A stretch of 64,000 nucleotides of DNA from Gnetum montanum (GCA_015680685.1 MNCI01015788.1:6145-70144), one strand, 5' to 3'. Shown: positions 12,541-22,330, numbered from the stretch's first letter. The notes: generated by a model not told the origin, from the letters alone. Numbers and translations are program-made.

Positions 12541-12741
12541 GATTAACGGCACCTGAATTCCGGAAATGCCGTAATAAATTTCGTTTGCAGCCCATTCTTG
12601 GTGAACAAATGCGGTCACGGCTTGCCAAAGCGCCACATTCATGCAGCTTAGATAATTAGTTTCGATCAAACCATTACTGAATTTTCCGTAGTGGTAAAGC
12701 GCCTCGCCTATTCGATTTTCATCGCCCATTATCATAATCAT
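12541..12741 (-). CDS. unidentified exon-like frame, 67 codons
   Basis: The minus-strand frame starts at ATG 12741 (a second Met lies five codons in, MGDENRIGEAL). It runs through LYHYGKFSNGLIETNYLSC and ALWQAVTAFVHQEWAANE to a possible splice donor (CAG|GTGCCG) just before its stop at 12538-12540. Unlike the retroelement remnants nearby it keeps many CpG dinucleotides and a balanced amino-acid mix, as host exons do. I do not recognise the family. It could be a first exon whose remainder lies in the assembly gap at 10760-11688, or an exon fragment left by a decayed gene. It diverges from the O-methyltransferase across about 2 kb. A CACGTG box lies at 12767-12772, 26 bp upstream of its ATG. 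Confidence 0.4.
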
Positions 12742-12836
12742 TATTTTAAATAATGCAGTGCATTAGCACGTGTTTACGGTACTTCGTCGCTCGCGGGTTT
12801 GGTTTCATCGCCCGGACCTGAGAAAACCATGTAATA

Positions 12837-13045
12837 AAAAATTCCCCAAGGCACCAGACTCGTACACGGGTTTACTAATAAAACATTATAAAACATTCTC
12901 CAAGGCATCAGACACGTGCACGGGTCTACTAATATAAGATTCCCCAAGGGTCTACTAATATAAAATCCCCCAAGGCACCAGACACGTACACGGGTCTAAC
13001 AAAAAATTCACAAGGCACCAGCGCCGTACACAGGTCTCCTAGAGA
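12837..13045. repeat. degenerate tandem repeat with ACGT/G-box cores
   Basis: At least four units share AAGGCACCAGACACGTACAC followed by GGGTCTACTAATA. They start near 12847, 12900, 12971 and 13011, with a partial GGGTCTACTAATATAA copy near 12948. The CACGTACACG core occurs as CACGTGCACG (a true G-box) in the second unit near 12913. It lies between two divergent gene-like units. ACGT cores are the binding core of plant bZIP and bHLH factors, but function here is inference. Confidence 0.75.
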
Positions 13046-13068
13046 GGTGCACGGTTTATTAACCCGTA

Positions 13069-13359
13069 TTGCTGCGTTTAAGGTCCCACCTTGCGAAATT
13101 TGAAACTTTATTTTTATTGAAAGGATGGAAGAGGGAGAAATGTTTGGACAAAGATAATTACATAAAGGTCTACATAATGAACAGAGTAAAGAGGCTCCTT
13201 TCTAGAAAATGTTTTTTTATTTATGACAAAGATAATTACATAAAGGTGTACATAATGAACACAATAAAGAGGCTCCTTTCTAGAAAATGTTTTTCTATTT
13301 ATGACATATTGGAGGAGAAGAAAGCTATCATGCAAAGTATGAAAAAGATAGACAAATGA
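13069..13359 (+). other. open frame created by a 78 bp tandem duplication
   Basis: The plus-strand 96-codon frame contains two copies of a 26-residue block (DKDNYIKVYIMN...SRKCF.IYD), encoded by near-identical 78 bp units at 13147-13224 and 13225-13302. A third partial copy starts at about 13303. Because 78 is divisible by three, the duplication preserves the frame. The reverse strand is also open over the same stretch, and composition is AT-rich with no domain, so I think this is a repeat rather than a gene. Confidence 0.5.
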
Positions 13360-13380
13360 TTAACACATACAAACATGATT

Positions 13381-14048
13381 AAATGACTGTTCTATCCTAG
13401 GTGAATCCTAAAGTAAAAGTAACAAAAGTGAAGGTAGCAAGTATAGTTACTAAAGTAAAAATAACTATAAGGTAGTAGGTATAGTTTATTGAAAAGTGAT
13501 TAAGAAAAGTTTAAGGTAGCAAGAATGAAAAGTGATTAACAAAAGTCAAGGTAGCATGTAAGGGTGGTTGAAAATTGATTCAATTATTGATTTCATAGTT
13601 TCAAGTTGTTTCATTTAAATCTTTGGGCAGAAGCATGGTAATGTTTGTCTCATTTTTCTTAAATCAATAAAATAATATTTACCATTAATTTGCATGAAAA
13701 CTAAAGGCTAAGGGTTAGAGTTTGAGCAAGAAAATAATTAAATGATTGCTCTATCTTATGTCAATCCTAAAGTAAACGTAACAAAAGTGAAGGTAGTAGG
13801 TATAGTTTATTAAAGAGTGATTTAAAAAGGTTCAAGGCAGCAGAACTGAAAAGTAACTAACAAAAGTCAAGGTACCATGTAAGGGTGATTGAAAATTGAT
13901 TCAATTATTGCTTTCATAGTTTCAAGTCATTTCACTTAAATCTCTATGCAAAAGCATGGTAATGTTTGTCTCATTTTTTCAAAACAATAAAATAATATTT
14001 ACCATTAATTTGAATGAAAATTGAAGACTAAAGGATAAAGTTTGAGTA
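13381..14048. repeat. direct tandem duplication, about 359 and 309 bp
   Basis: Copy one (13381-13739) and copy two (13740-14048) share long runs such as GAAAATTGATTCAATTATTG, AAGCATGGTAATGTTTGTCT and ATAATATTTACCATTAATTT. The second copy lacks about 50 bp present in the first (around 13445-13490). Non-coding. It lies 0.7 kb upstream of the O-methyltransferase. Confidence 0.88.
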
Positions 14049-14590
14049 ATGAATAGTGCTATATTTTTATTGATTTTTTAAGTTTAACATATTGTATATT
14101 ACTAAGTCTTATGCCAACCAAAAACTAAAATTTCTATATTTGATTTTCCACTCTAACTAAGCTCTTAGATGAAAAAAAAAATAGAAAATGGCTCTACTAA
14201 CATGAGTGCATATAAGTGCTCTCTTTTGTAAATATTGATGCTTTTTACACCCATTTGTTTCAATTTTGCTAATCCTATTTATAAAAAAAGATTGCCAATT
14301 TACCAATCCAATCCAATTTTTCAATCTATAATAAAATGATAACAACAATGATACTGCAACCAATCTTATACCTGTTATAACCACTATGCAGGTGTTTAAA
14401 AATTTTAAATATTTTTTACCGCAAAAATCTTGACAAGCATAAGGGTGTCAATTTCCAGCCCTATTGGAATCCAGGTGATAGCGATGACAAGGTCCTTGGT
14501 TTAAATTACGAGATGGGTTATGCAGTCAATTGGTCAAAGGTTGGTGGATCCTTTTAGTTTCGAAACTCGCCCTCGTGCTAAGTGAAATTC
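14049..14590. other. AT-rich upstream region of the O-methyltransferase
   Basis: No gene. Minus-strand frame 14157-14384 has no domain and is AT-rich. A TTTAAAAATTTTAAATA stretch at about 14396-14413 could be a distant TATA-like element, but it is some 340 bp from the ATG and I do not call it. Confidence 0.5.
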
Positions 14591-14593
14591 AAC

Positions 14594-14611
14594 ACCTAAC
14601 TGTCACGTGAC
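14594..14611 (+). promoter_or_regulatory. AC-III-type MYB motif beside a palindromic G-box
   Basis: ACCTAAC at 14594-14600 matches the AC-III element that R2R3-MYB factors bind in phenylpropanoid promoters. It is followed one base later by GTCACGTGAC at 14602-14611, a perfect 10 bp palindrome centred on CACGTG. The pair lies about 142-159 bp upstream of the O-methyltransferase ATG, a sensible distance for a proximal promoter. The motifs are seen in the sequence; MYB and bZIP/bHLH control is inferred from family knowledge. Confidence 0.5.
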
Positions 14612-14752
14612 CTGGAATTGATGAGCGGAAATCCCTAATCAAGACCATTTAACCCAGGCCACTTCGCACAGGATTTGCAGTGAAGCTAGTAGAGCAAGAA
14701 ACTAGCTTGAAATTGAAGGAAGATATCTGTAATAACAATCATAGTCTCTTCC

Positions 14753-16242
14753 ATGGCCGACTGCAAGCCGTTATTCACCAACGAAGATGAGGAGAAGCAG
14801 GGCCAGGCCGCGATGGTGAAACTAATGTTCTCATTTGCGGAGTCGTTGGCCGTGAAGGCCGCGCTGCTGCTGAAATTGCCCGACATCATGGCCAGCAACG
14901 GTGGATCGCCCATGTCGGTCGCCGAAATCGCCGAGAACCTGCCGACATCACCGCCCGCGGAGGGAGTGGATGCCTTACACAGACTGATGCACTTTCTGGC
15001 TGCCGCGGCCTTCTTCACTACCCACAACAACAACAACAACAAAGCTGAACTCCGGTACGGCCTTTCTGCGGCAGCCAAGTGCCTGGTGAAGAGGCCGGGA
15101 GCGGCGTCCATGGCGGATTTATTTCTGTTTGTTAACGACGAGGTGGCGCTGGCGCCGTGGCACCGTTTCCACGATTGTGTGGTGGGCGGTGGCGAGGCCT
15201 TCGTGTACGCCCACGGCGCCAACGTGTGGCAATACAATGCCGTCAATGCCCGCTTCAACGCCGTGTTCAACGACGCCATGGCCGCCTATTCGGCGTTGCA
15301 AACGCAGTCTCTGCTGTCGGCGTACGATGGGTTTGGCAGTGTATCGTCGCTGGTGGACGTGGGCGGTGGCAGCGGCACCCTTGCTGCCCACATCGTGAAG
15401 CGACACCCCAACATCTCCTCCGCCATCAACTTCGACCTGCCTCATGTCATTGCCACTGCACCTAAACACCCAGGTAGGTAGGTAGGATGGTTCCTTGGTT
15501 TGGAACATCGTGTTTATTAATTCTTAGTTGTGCGTTGAGGTTATTAGTCTACTGGGGTTACGCTAACAATACCATTCAAGCGGTTAGATAAGAGGTTGCT
15601 AGTTGCCACGCATGAGGCATGGTAATATACTTGTTAACTAATTACATGTTGCGCAAAAATTCTTATTCATAAATATTACCAGTACAGAAATAACACAATA
15701 ACAGTGAATAAAACTTGAATGGAGAGATAAACAAGAAAGCAACTTCCTAACTGTTATAACATCTTCAAAACTACAGATATACCAAAGATGTTTACAAAGC
15801 TCACAAGTCAACTGTTTTCTAATGTGTCGTGTGGCCAGGTGTAGAACACATGGGCGGGGACATGTTCAAGAGCATACCAAGCGCGGAGTGCATAGTGCTC
15901 AAGGGCGTGCTCCACGACTGGGCTGATTCAAAGTGCCTGCAAATACTGAAAGCCTGCTTGGCCGTGTTGCCTCCCTATGGCCGCCTCGTCATTATGGATA
16001 TTGTGCTGCCTGACGACGCAGACGCAGACGAGAACGGTTTCAAAAGCGTGGATACGAATACGAAGATGAAGGGTAAAGTAGCGTTGACAGTAGATCTGCT
16101 GATGATGGCACACGCACCTGGCGGGCGCGAGAGGAGTGCCTCACAGTGGACAGAGCTTCTGTCTGCAGGCGGCTTCTCTACCATCGATATTGTTCGGCTG
16201 CCACCGCCGGCTATACAGACCGTTATCGAGGCCTTCCCTTGA
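14753..16242 (+). CDS. plant class I SAM-dependent O-methyltransferase (COMT-like), two exons
   Basis: Join of exon 14753-15473 and exon 15839-16242, giving 374 residues, the usual family length. The N-terminal half is the dimerisation domain (about 15-120). SAM-binding motif I is LVDVGGGSG at 200-208, followed by INFDLPHVI (225-233) and HMGGDMFKSIP (244-254). Catalytic His266 lies in LHDW, and the supporting acids are Asp294 (LVIMDIVLP) and Glu338 (GGRER). The active site is therefore complete and the enzyme should transfer methyl from SAM to a hydroxyl of a small phenolic, in the cytosol. By ungapped alignment to lignin COMT, two pocket histidines become Asn162 and Tyr179, and the Asn of AHNPGG becomes Ala333, so a caffeate/5-hydroxyferulate role is doubtful; another phenylpropanoid, flavonoid or alkaloid substrate is as likely. 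Oddity: a five-Asn run (92-96) encoded by (AAC)5. Start context TTCCATGGCC is strong. Confidence 0.93.
15474..15838 (+). other. phase-1 intron of the O-methyltransferase
   Basis: The intron is 365 bp, AT-rich, with donor G|GTAGGT and acceptor GGCCAG|GTG. Joining the exons restores KHPGVEHMGGDMF without gap or insertion relative to the family, which fixes both sites. The donor is a GTAGGTAGGTAGG run, so GT at 15478 or 15482 is also possible, but those would add 4 or 8 nt and shift the frame. Confidence 0.9.
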
Positions 16243-16872
16243 GCCATATCAATTATCAAGTGTTCCCCAATTTCCACTTTGCCTGGCCTGCGTTTTTCAG
16301 CAGACTATACCCATTGTCTCTCGTTTGCTCGTCTTAGTCTTTCAATAGTTGGTTGGTTGATGAGTGATCTTGCAGCACTTTTTATCTATTGATTTAATCC
16401 CTCGGATTCAGCAATCTCTTAGACTTTATTCCTGTTATCCACACCTGTTGTAATTGACAATTCTTGTCCCTATATGATGCGCCAAGCTTCCATCGCCATC
16501 GCCATAATAAGACGTACAAGCTTCCAAATTCATGGTTATTAACCATTTAACCGCGACAAAGTGACAAACATGGGCAGTACCCTCCTTTTCTGAGGCGTAA
16601 ATGTTTCCAGAGCAAAAATTGATATCATGTGCGTTTCCGCGGGCATGGTGACAAGCCCGGAGTTTCATACCGCCATAAATTTCTTAAAATCCCAAGCTCT
16701 TCATATACCTCGACTCTTTCTAATAAAATCATAATTTCTTGTTTATCATATACTTTCTATATTTTTAATTGCAAATACATTTTTCACATTTTATTTGTGG
16801 AAGAAACTAAACTAAAAAATTAATAAACGAGGTCATTTTAAGGAAACGAATACTTTAACAGTTTAACATCTA
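16243..16872. other. O-methyltransferase 3' region
   Basis: No convincing gene; short frames on both strands have no domain. An AATAAA word at 16722-16727 is a possible polyadenylation signal but lies 480 bp past the stop. Composition is still less AT-rich than the retroelements. Confidence 0.4.
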
Positions 16873-16918
16873 GGGTAAAAGCCTTGCGCTTTGTCCACCG
16901 AGCTAAACATCTACCATA
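16873..16918 (-). other. tRNA-Lys-like fragment (A-box and anticodon arm)
   Basis: On the minus strand it reads TTTAGCTCGGTGGACAAAGC then GCAAGGCTTTTACCC. TAGCTCGGTGG fits the pol III A-box and the GCGCAAGGCTTTTA stretch resembles the D-arm to anticodon-arm junction of tRNA-Lys. No acceptor stem and no good B-box follow, so this is not a functional tRNA. It is probably the head of a SINE or a tRNA pseudogene fragment. Confidence 0.45.
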
Positions 16919-18540
16919 GCTACATCTACACGTTGCATAAAACGTTAAAATAAGAACCCGTACAAGTTGGCCTTTCATGTATTTGTTCTAAGCTATGCGC
17001 CGGAGATTCGCGATTCCGGATAAATTTTGACGAACTGTTCGCGTCGGATTCGGGAGGGAGCGCGTACAGAAGCGCATTAAATTCGCAATGGGTACGTACT
17101 TCATAATTTCCAATGAAATTTTATTTGGATTTGTACATATACATTGATATGGTTGCCTTGCCTTGCTTCCTTTTTAGTTCTTGCGATGTCTGCATTTTGC
17201 ATTAAAATCTTACATATCTTCTCCTGTTCTGAATCATACCAAAAATTTCATTTTATTGTTGAGTGGCATGAAAATTTTATTGTTAAGTGGCAAGCAAGAT
17301 TCATGGCATCGGCATGAGACGGAACACAGAAGGGAGTACGAATAAATAAACAAACACACGGAAATCCGGAAAGGGCTACTATGGTAACCAAAGGCCGAAG
17401 GGGCAAGTATGGGTCATACGGAAATCAAGTTTTGGACGGAAAACATTGCATTTGCATGGATTCGCCCGGCGTTTGGAGCGTCAAAGGTTCCCCATGACTC
17501 ACATTCACGCGTGTTTATTGTTCATTGCTGGTTTTTGCTCTTTCTCTCATATCTCTGCTGGAAAAAAGAAAAAACAAAACAGGGTCATCGTCATGGGTCA
17601 TGAGTCATGGGTCATGAGTCATGAACATGATGTCGGATGAATGGTTGTTCAACTTTTTTAAAAATCTGTTTGCTTATAAAGCAATAAGCAGCACATGGAC
17701 AATGGCCATATGCAAGCTCATGGTGCTTTGTTTTTACTTTCCCCTTCATCATGACTACTGCCCATTTTCCAGCGTCTAAAAGGTTTTCAATCATCTGTGC
17801 CTAGTTTAGTTAAGTTGTGTATTTTTATAATGTGGTCATCTTCAACCTGGCCCTATGGAGCTACTCACAGGTAGTCCCTAGGGTGCTACTCAGGTAGTCA
17901 TTGAACAAAAGTATTAGCAGAGTTGAATTTTTATAAATTTGGTTTCAATTTCATTTTTAGAAATATTGGATTGAGTAATAAAAGGACTTCATTTTATTGC
18001 TGTCATTTTGGTTGTTGCAGAAATTATATGTTTGGCCAGATAGTAAGGAAATGGATTCAATGCCCTCCATACCTTTGCAAATTTTCTTGCTTCAATTTAA
18101 TGGTGATATTACAATCTTCTGTGCAATTTTTAAGCATTAACAATATTTTGGATTTACATTGTCCTTGTTCTATATTTTACAATGTATTTTTATGATATAT
18201 GAGATTTAATTTTTTTAAAAAAACTAATATATTTAAATTTTCTATATCACGTACCCGGGCAGGAACCCGTACCCAAACACGTTCAGAATCACGAATCCTC
18301 GATTCCTCGCTTCCAAGAATCGGATTCTTTTGATGCATAGGTTCTAAGAGACAAGTAAATTTTTGGCCGTCTCTGTTTTAACGTTTAGTGAGGAAGTCAA
18401 GAGTGACAGCGTATCACGTGTACAATAAACTGCCGTCCTCCTTAAACGTTTCCAGATATTTTTTTCCTAATGCTTCCCAAAACTTTTTTATAAAATTAAA
18501 ACACAAACTTTTGTTAGGTTCCTAAACTCTTTGGGTTTAA
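16919..18540. other. intergenic, gene-island edge
   Basis: No gene that I can support. CpG-containing patches at 16990-17090 and 17330-17520 suggest unique, non-transposon DNA. A 14 bp direct repeat GGGTCATGAGTCAT occurs at 17595 and 17609, each with a TGAGTCA core. A patch at 18241-18330 is GC-richer and unidentified. From about 18350 the DNA becomes AT-rich. Confidence 0.4.
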
Positions 18541-18549
18541 TGTACAGAA

Positions 18550-20479
18550 ATGTATATGGTATGATATGAGTTTTAAAAATATTAGTAAGAAAATTACTAA
18601 GTGTTCTTGAAACAAATCAGCTAGATTTCCAACCATAATAATTCATTTATGTATAATATGCTTAAATGTAGAATATTGGTGGAGAATGTAGTGTTTATTT
18701 TTAATCCCATTTGTTTGCACAATACCATATGTTCTTGAAGAGAAATTTTGAGTAATATACTTCTTTCAACTCTCAAATGATGAAATACTATTCCTAGAGT
18801 ACTAATTATACATCACAAATACGTGAGAATAGCAAATAGTTTGCTATGTGAATTAAGGTCTCCTCTAATGCTATTTAAATAAAATATAGTTTTAAAATCC
18901 TTGAACATTTTCTTAAAGTTGTTGAAATACAATTTGTTTCACCAAATTGCAATCTTATGTAGGATTATAATAAAGAAATTACTAAGAATATTCCATTTAT
19001 GAAGACATAGAACTCTTTCATAAAGCCTTTTTTTTATCTTGGCTTTCATCATCACTTTTTTGAATATGTTTGTCCAATGTGAATTTTTAAAGATTATGCT
19101 TGTAAGTTATAAACTAACAAATAGTTTAAACTTCTAAGGGTATCATCTTTGCTTTAAGAAGTATAATATCATATTGTGTTTATCTCTTTACTTTGAATTT
19201 ATTAACCAAAAAATGTTTTTAAATTTCTTGCATATGTTTCTACTATTGATTTGATAGATGAAGCTCCTATAAAACACACCTCTAAAGAATAATTAGTTAA
19301 AGAATGACATGATAAACTTTCTTTCATATATTCTAAGCTAAAATAAATTTCTTCTTACATTTATTTTTTAAAGAAAATAAGAATTTCATATCGCTTCTAA
19401 CTCTTTAAGAGATTCACTCATCCCATTTGTAATTGTAGGAGCTTTTTAAACAAAGATATTTATAAGAGGAGGTTTTGTATATATGTTCATTGCTTATTAT
19501 GATAGTGTATATATTGTTACCTGTGTTACAAATCACGATTTTAGTTTTCTAGATATTAACTTTTATTTTTAAATATTGATAAAAATCATCAAAATTATTA
19601 AACATGTTTTGCAATATTTCCATTGAATTTGAAAATAAGATAACATCGTCAACATAAAGTAAGAGTCTTGTAAGACTATTTTTAGTTGTAACTGCAAATT
19701 GTATTGGTATTTTATTCATCAGCCTTCAAATTCATCAATGAAAAGCCTAAATTAAATAGGAGAGATAGGACATCCTTGTTTTAAACTAACAAAACTATTA
19801 AATAAAATTGTTTTTTATCTATTTGTAAACGAAATTCATACCTCTTTATAAAGTTTTTGATGGTGGATTAGAATGTGCTAATAACTTTGAAAGTTTCCAA
19901 GCACCTTTGTAACTTTCTTCAAATAACTTAGTCATAAGCCTTAGGTAAATATACAAAGTAGATAAATTTTATCTCATGTGGACCTTTAGCTTTACCAATA
20001 ATATATTTTAAAGTGATGAGATGATCTTGAACATAATGTTGCTACCTAAATCATGCATGGAATATGGCATGTATCTTATGTTCTTAAGCCCATTTTCCAA
20101 GAATAGATTCAAAGATAGTATCCAAAAGCTTTATATATATTATTTATTACAAATAGCTTATAATTATTTAGATCAATTTTTTAAAAGGCATAACTATTTT
20201 ATTAATGCACCATTTTTTCTAACCCCACTTACATAGTTAATTTAACTTTTTCTAGCTGTCAATCTTTACCAATAGTCCTCCCCATTTAAGTATTTTTTCA
20301 TACAAGTTATTTACATCATTATCTTTTCCTAATGCTAGATTTTTTATTCTTACATTGGGTCATCAAAAGAAATAAATGATGTACTATCACTATCATGGAA
20401 CCCCTCCATTTTGTCATTGCTATGAAATAATGTCTAATAAAACCTTATAATACCTTTTAAAGAGAAATAATAATTTATT
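18550..20479 (-). pseudogene. old L1-type LINE ORF2 remnant (reverse transcriptase)
   Basis: Minus-strand frames with many stops carry diagnostic RT segments: KAKGPHEI then a PKAYD-like piece near 19940-20010, KQGCPISP at 19759-19781, and the catalytic box LYVDDVILFSNS with YVDD at 19645-19656. Lower coordinates to about 18550 contain AT-rich sequence with a SIVETYARNLKTFF stretch (about 19200-19250), fitting the region after RT. The reading resumes beyond the younger insertion at about 22150-22330 (SLKGIIRFY-like, before the RT). It would have copied LINE RNA at nicked target DNA; it is long dead. Confidence 0.75.
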
Positions 20480-20497
20480 CCACTCTTATTTAGAAAT
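20480..20497. repeat. target-site duplication, left copy
   Basis: CCACTCTTATTTAGAAAT, matching CCACTCTTATTTATTTAGAATT at 22128-22149 apart from a 4 bp slip. Together they bracket the younger LINE. The old LINE reading continues across the two copies, confirming insertion. Confidence 0.75.
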
Positions 20498-22127
20498 TAT
20501 TTATATTCCAAAAAACGGAGCTATACATCTGTACAACCCAGGCCAAGGCTGCTGGCCCCACACCGGCCAAGAATAATCGCCCAGAAATTCCCAAGGCCCA
20601 CCCTGCCGTGGGCATCCCCATAGGTAGCCGACCTTTCCCGCCTGAGCCGTTATCTTGCGGACATTCGTGAATTACTAATTACAAATTATGCCCCCTGAGG
20701 TGCCATCCCCTTCTAGCCAGCTACCTGCCAGGAGAATTATGTCTGGACTGTTGGTTCTCTTTGACGAGGTGCGTGCTAGGGCCTGGTTGCCCTAGCCCAG
20801 TCGCTAGGCGGCGTCGATTTTCCTCAATTATCTGGCCAATGCCCATCATATGGTCCTTGAGGATGCCTTCAATACAAAGTAGTTTCTGGATTGGTGACTG
20901 AGTAGGGGATGTTCGGTGTTTCCCCCCATGTTGCCAGAGGTATCATCTTTTATCGTTGGCGGCTCCTCCTCCAGGGTTGGTCTCAGTGGGTCCCATTCTT
21001 GGATAGCATCAATGGGGGTGACCACGGCACTACGTTCGGCCATAGTAACCCCCACACCAGACACTCGCCTCTTTTGCTTGTGCTGTTGCCTAGGCTCCGG
21101 ATGGTTCGTTGGTTGAAGCGACAGGGTGGGAGTACTGGCCAACCACAGGGCCTGAATCACCCCAGGATGTCTGCCGAGACGACGTCTCTGCAGGGACTCC
21201 CAGAGGAATAGTGGAAGGTTGATGGGGGTTTTGTCGCACATGCACTGAAGGAACCTAAAGTGCATCTCATTCAGTTTATGGTGCGAACCGAAATGGATGA
21301 AACAATGCTCGACCAACTTTGTCATCACCTTCCAGTCGGGCGAGAGGGCCATCCCCCTGATGTGTCTGCTAGCCGTCTTGGGGATGGGGCCCAGGAAGAA
21401 ATCAAATGTCACCGCATGGGAACCAACTATCGGGGGGATGTGTGCGCCTTTGATGGGCACTTCGATCATGGCTGCGACCAAATCAACTATGATAATGATC
21501 TGACGCCCCTTGAACACAATAGCCTCCTTGCCCTAATTTGCGTAGAAGGAATGGGTGTCCATCTCCGAGTCAGCCACCATTTTGGACAAAATTTGCATCC
21601 ACCTCATGCATGAGACCCAGTGCCAAAGATCCGGGCAACGTTGGAGGGTAGTCACAGGTGGCTCGAGGTGGACATGTGGATCCATTACAATGGTAATCTC
21701 CTACCAGAGTTTTTGGATCCTGCCAGATAGCACGGCCCAAGGGTGAAGGGCCACCCCTTTAAAGATGTAGTCATTCTTGGCCCTCCATAGGATCTAGAGC
21801 ACTGCCAACGTTGGCGAGTTGCCAGAGAAATCTAGGGAATGAAGACTTGACGTACGCCAGAATTGCCTTGTCATGTGGCACTCATGCACAAAGTGCTGTA
21901 ACGTTTTTGTGTGTTGATTACATAGTGCGCAATGGTTACTGATTGCCAGGCCATGTGTTTGCAATAAGGCCCGCACGGGGAGGGCATGGTGAAGGATCAG
22001 CCATCCAAACATTTTGATTTTCTCCAGGAGAATGCCCTTCCAGAGCCACATCCAATGTGGATCAGTCATGAACTGTTTCTAGAGGAGCTATCGGGGGGGT
22101 GGATGCAGGGAGATCTCATCATCGTGG
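20498..22127 (-). mobile_element. younger 5'-truncated LINE nested in the old LINE
   Basis: A 1.63 kb block, visibly GC-richer than its surroundings, is flanked by an imperfect target duplication of about 20 bp. On the minus strand it opens directly inside ORF2 near the C-terminal zinc-binding (zf-RVT) region and runs into a 3' part ending near 20510. There is no upstream RT, which is the usual 5' truncation of LINE insertions. CpG sites remain, so it is younger than its host element. The run at 20512-20518 (T-rich on the minus strand) is not a clear poly(A) tail. Confidence 0.75.
20846..22069 (-). pseudogene. LINE ORF2 C-terminal frame: zf-RVT plus long extension, three TAG stops
   Basis: A single frame runs about 408 codons and is broken only by TAG at about 21792-21794, 21730 and 21535. 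Residues from 22069 give the plant zf-RVT signature: GILLEKIKMFGWLILHHALP, ISNHCALCNQ, LQHFVHECHMTRQFW (C-x2-C ... H-x3-C). WRAKNDYIFKG follows, the usual element end. The frame then continues some 290 residues into a segment with MSPDWKV-like, HCFIHFGSHHKLNEMHFRF and TPINLPLFLW stretches, then a Pro/Gln/Glu-rich tail. That tail is not part of ordinary LINE ORF2 as I know it; it vaguely recalls N-terminal domains of plant retrotransposon gag-like proteins. All three stops can be CAG to TAG changes. Confidence 0.7.
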
Positions 22128-22149
22128 CCACTCTTATTTATTTAGAATT
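22128..22149. repeat. target-site duplication, right copy
   Basis: CCACTCTTATTTATTTAGAATT, partner of 20480-20497. It marks the 5' side of the younger, minus-strand LINE. Confidence 0.72.
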
Positions 22150-22330
22150 AAATACCTAAAACATATAAGATTTTTTGTATCATTTATAATAAAAATAATT
22201 TATCTTTTTATTTTTGAAAAATTCTCTCTTCTTAGAATCATATTTTTACATGACTTGATAGCCTTAGGTGACTTTCATGTCTTTAATAAAATTCAATGTT
22301 GTTGCAATCTCTCCAATTTGCTATTTTGAC
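22150..22330 (-). pseudogene. old LINE ORF2 segment upstream of the younger insertion
   Basis: On the minus strand this AT-rich stretch reads toward the left target duplication and joins a SLKGIIRFY-like segment just across it. That wording fits the region before the RT in L1-type ORF2. No endonuclease domain could be recognised further upstream. Confidence 0.4.

Noticed and set aside
14686-15508. Minus-strand and alternate plus-strand frames over the O-methyltransferase first exon (up to 197 codons)
   Set aside because: Shadows of the GC-rich exon; only the frame starting at 14753 carries the methyltransferase motifs.
15928-16348. Other frames over the second exon
   Set aside because: Shadows; the frame joined by the intron gives all C-terminal motifs.
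16873-16918. Functional tRNA-Lys gene
   Set aside because: Acceptor stem and T-arm are missing; only the A-box and anticodon-arm-like part remain.
17595-17622. GCN4-like TGAGTCA pair as a promoter element
   Set aside because: It lies in a 14 bp tandem duplication with no gene start nearby that it could serve; kept only as a note in the intergenic entry.
20909-21613. Plus-strand frames of 100 and 117 codons
   Set aside because: They lie opposite the better-supported minus LINE frame, which continues from a clear zf-RVT domain.
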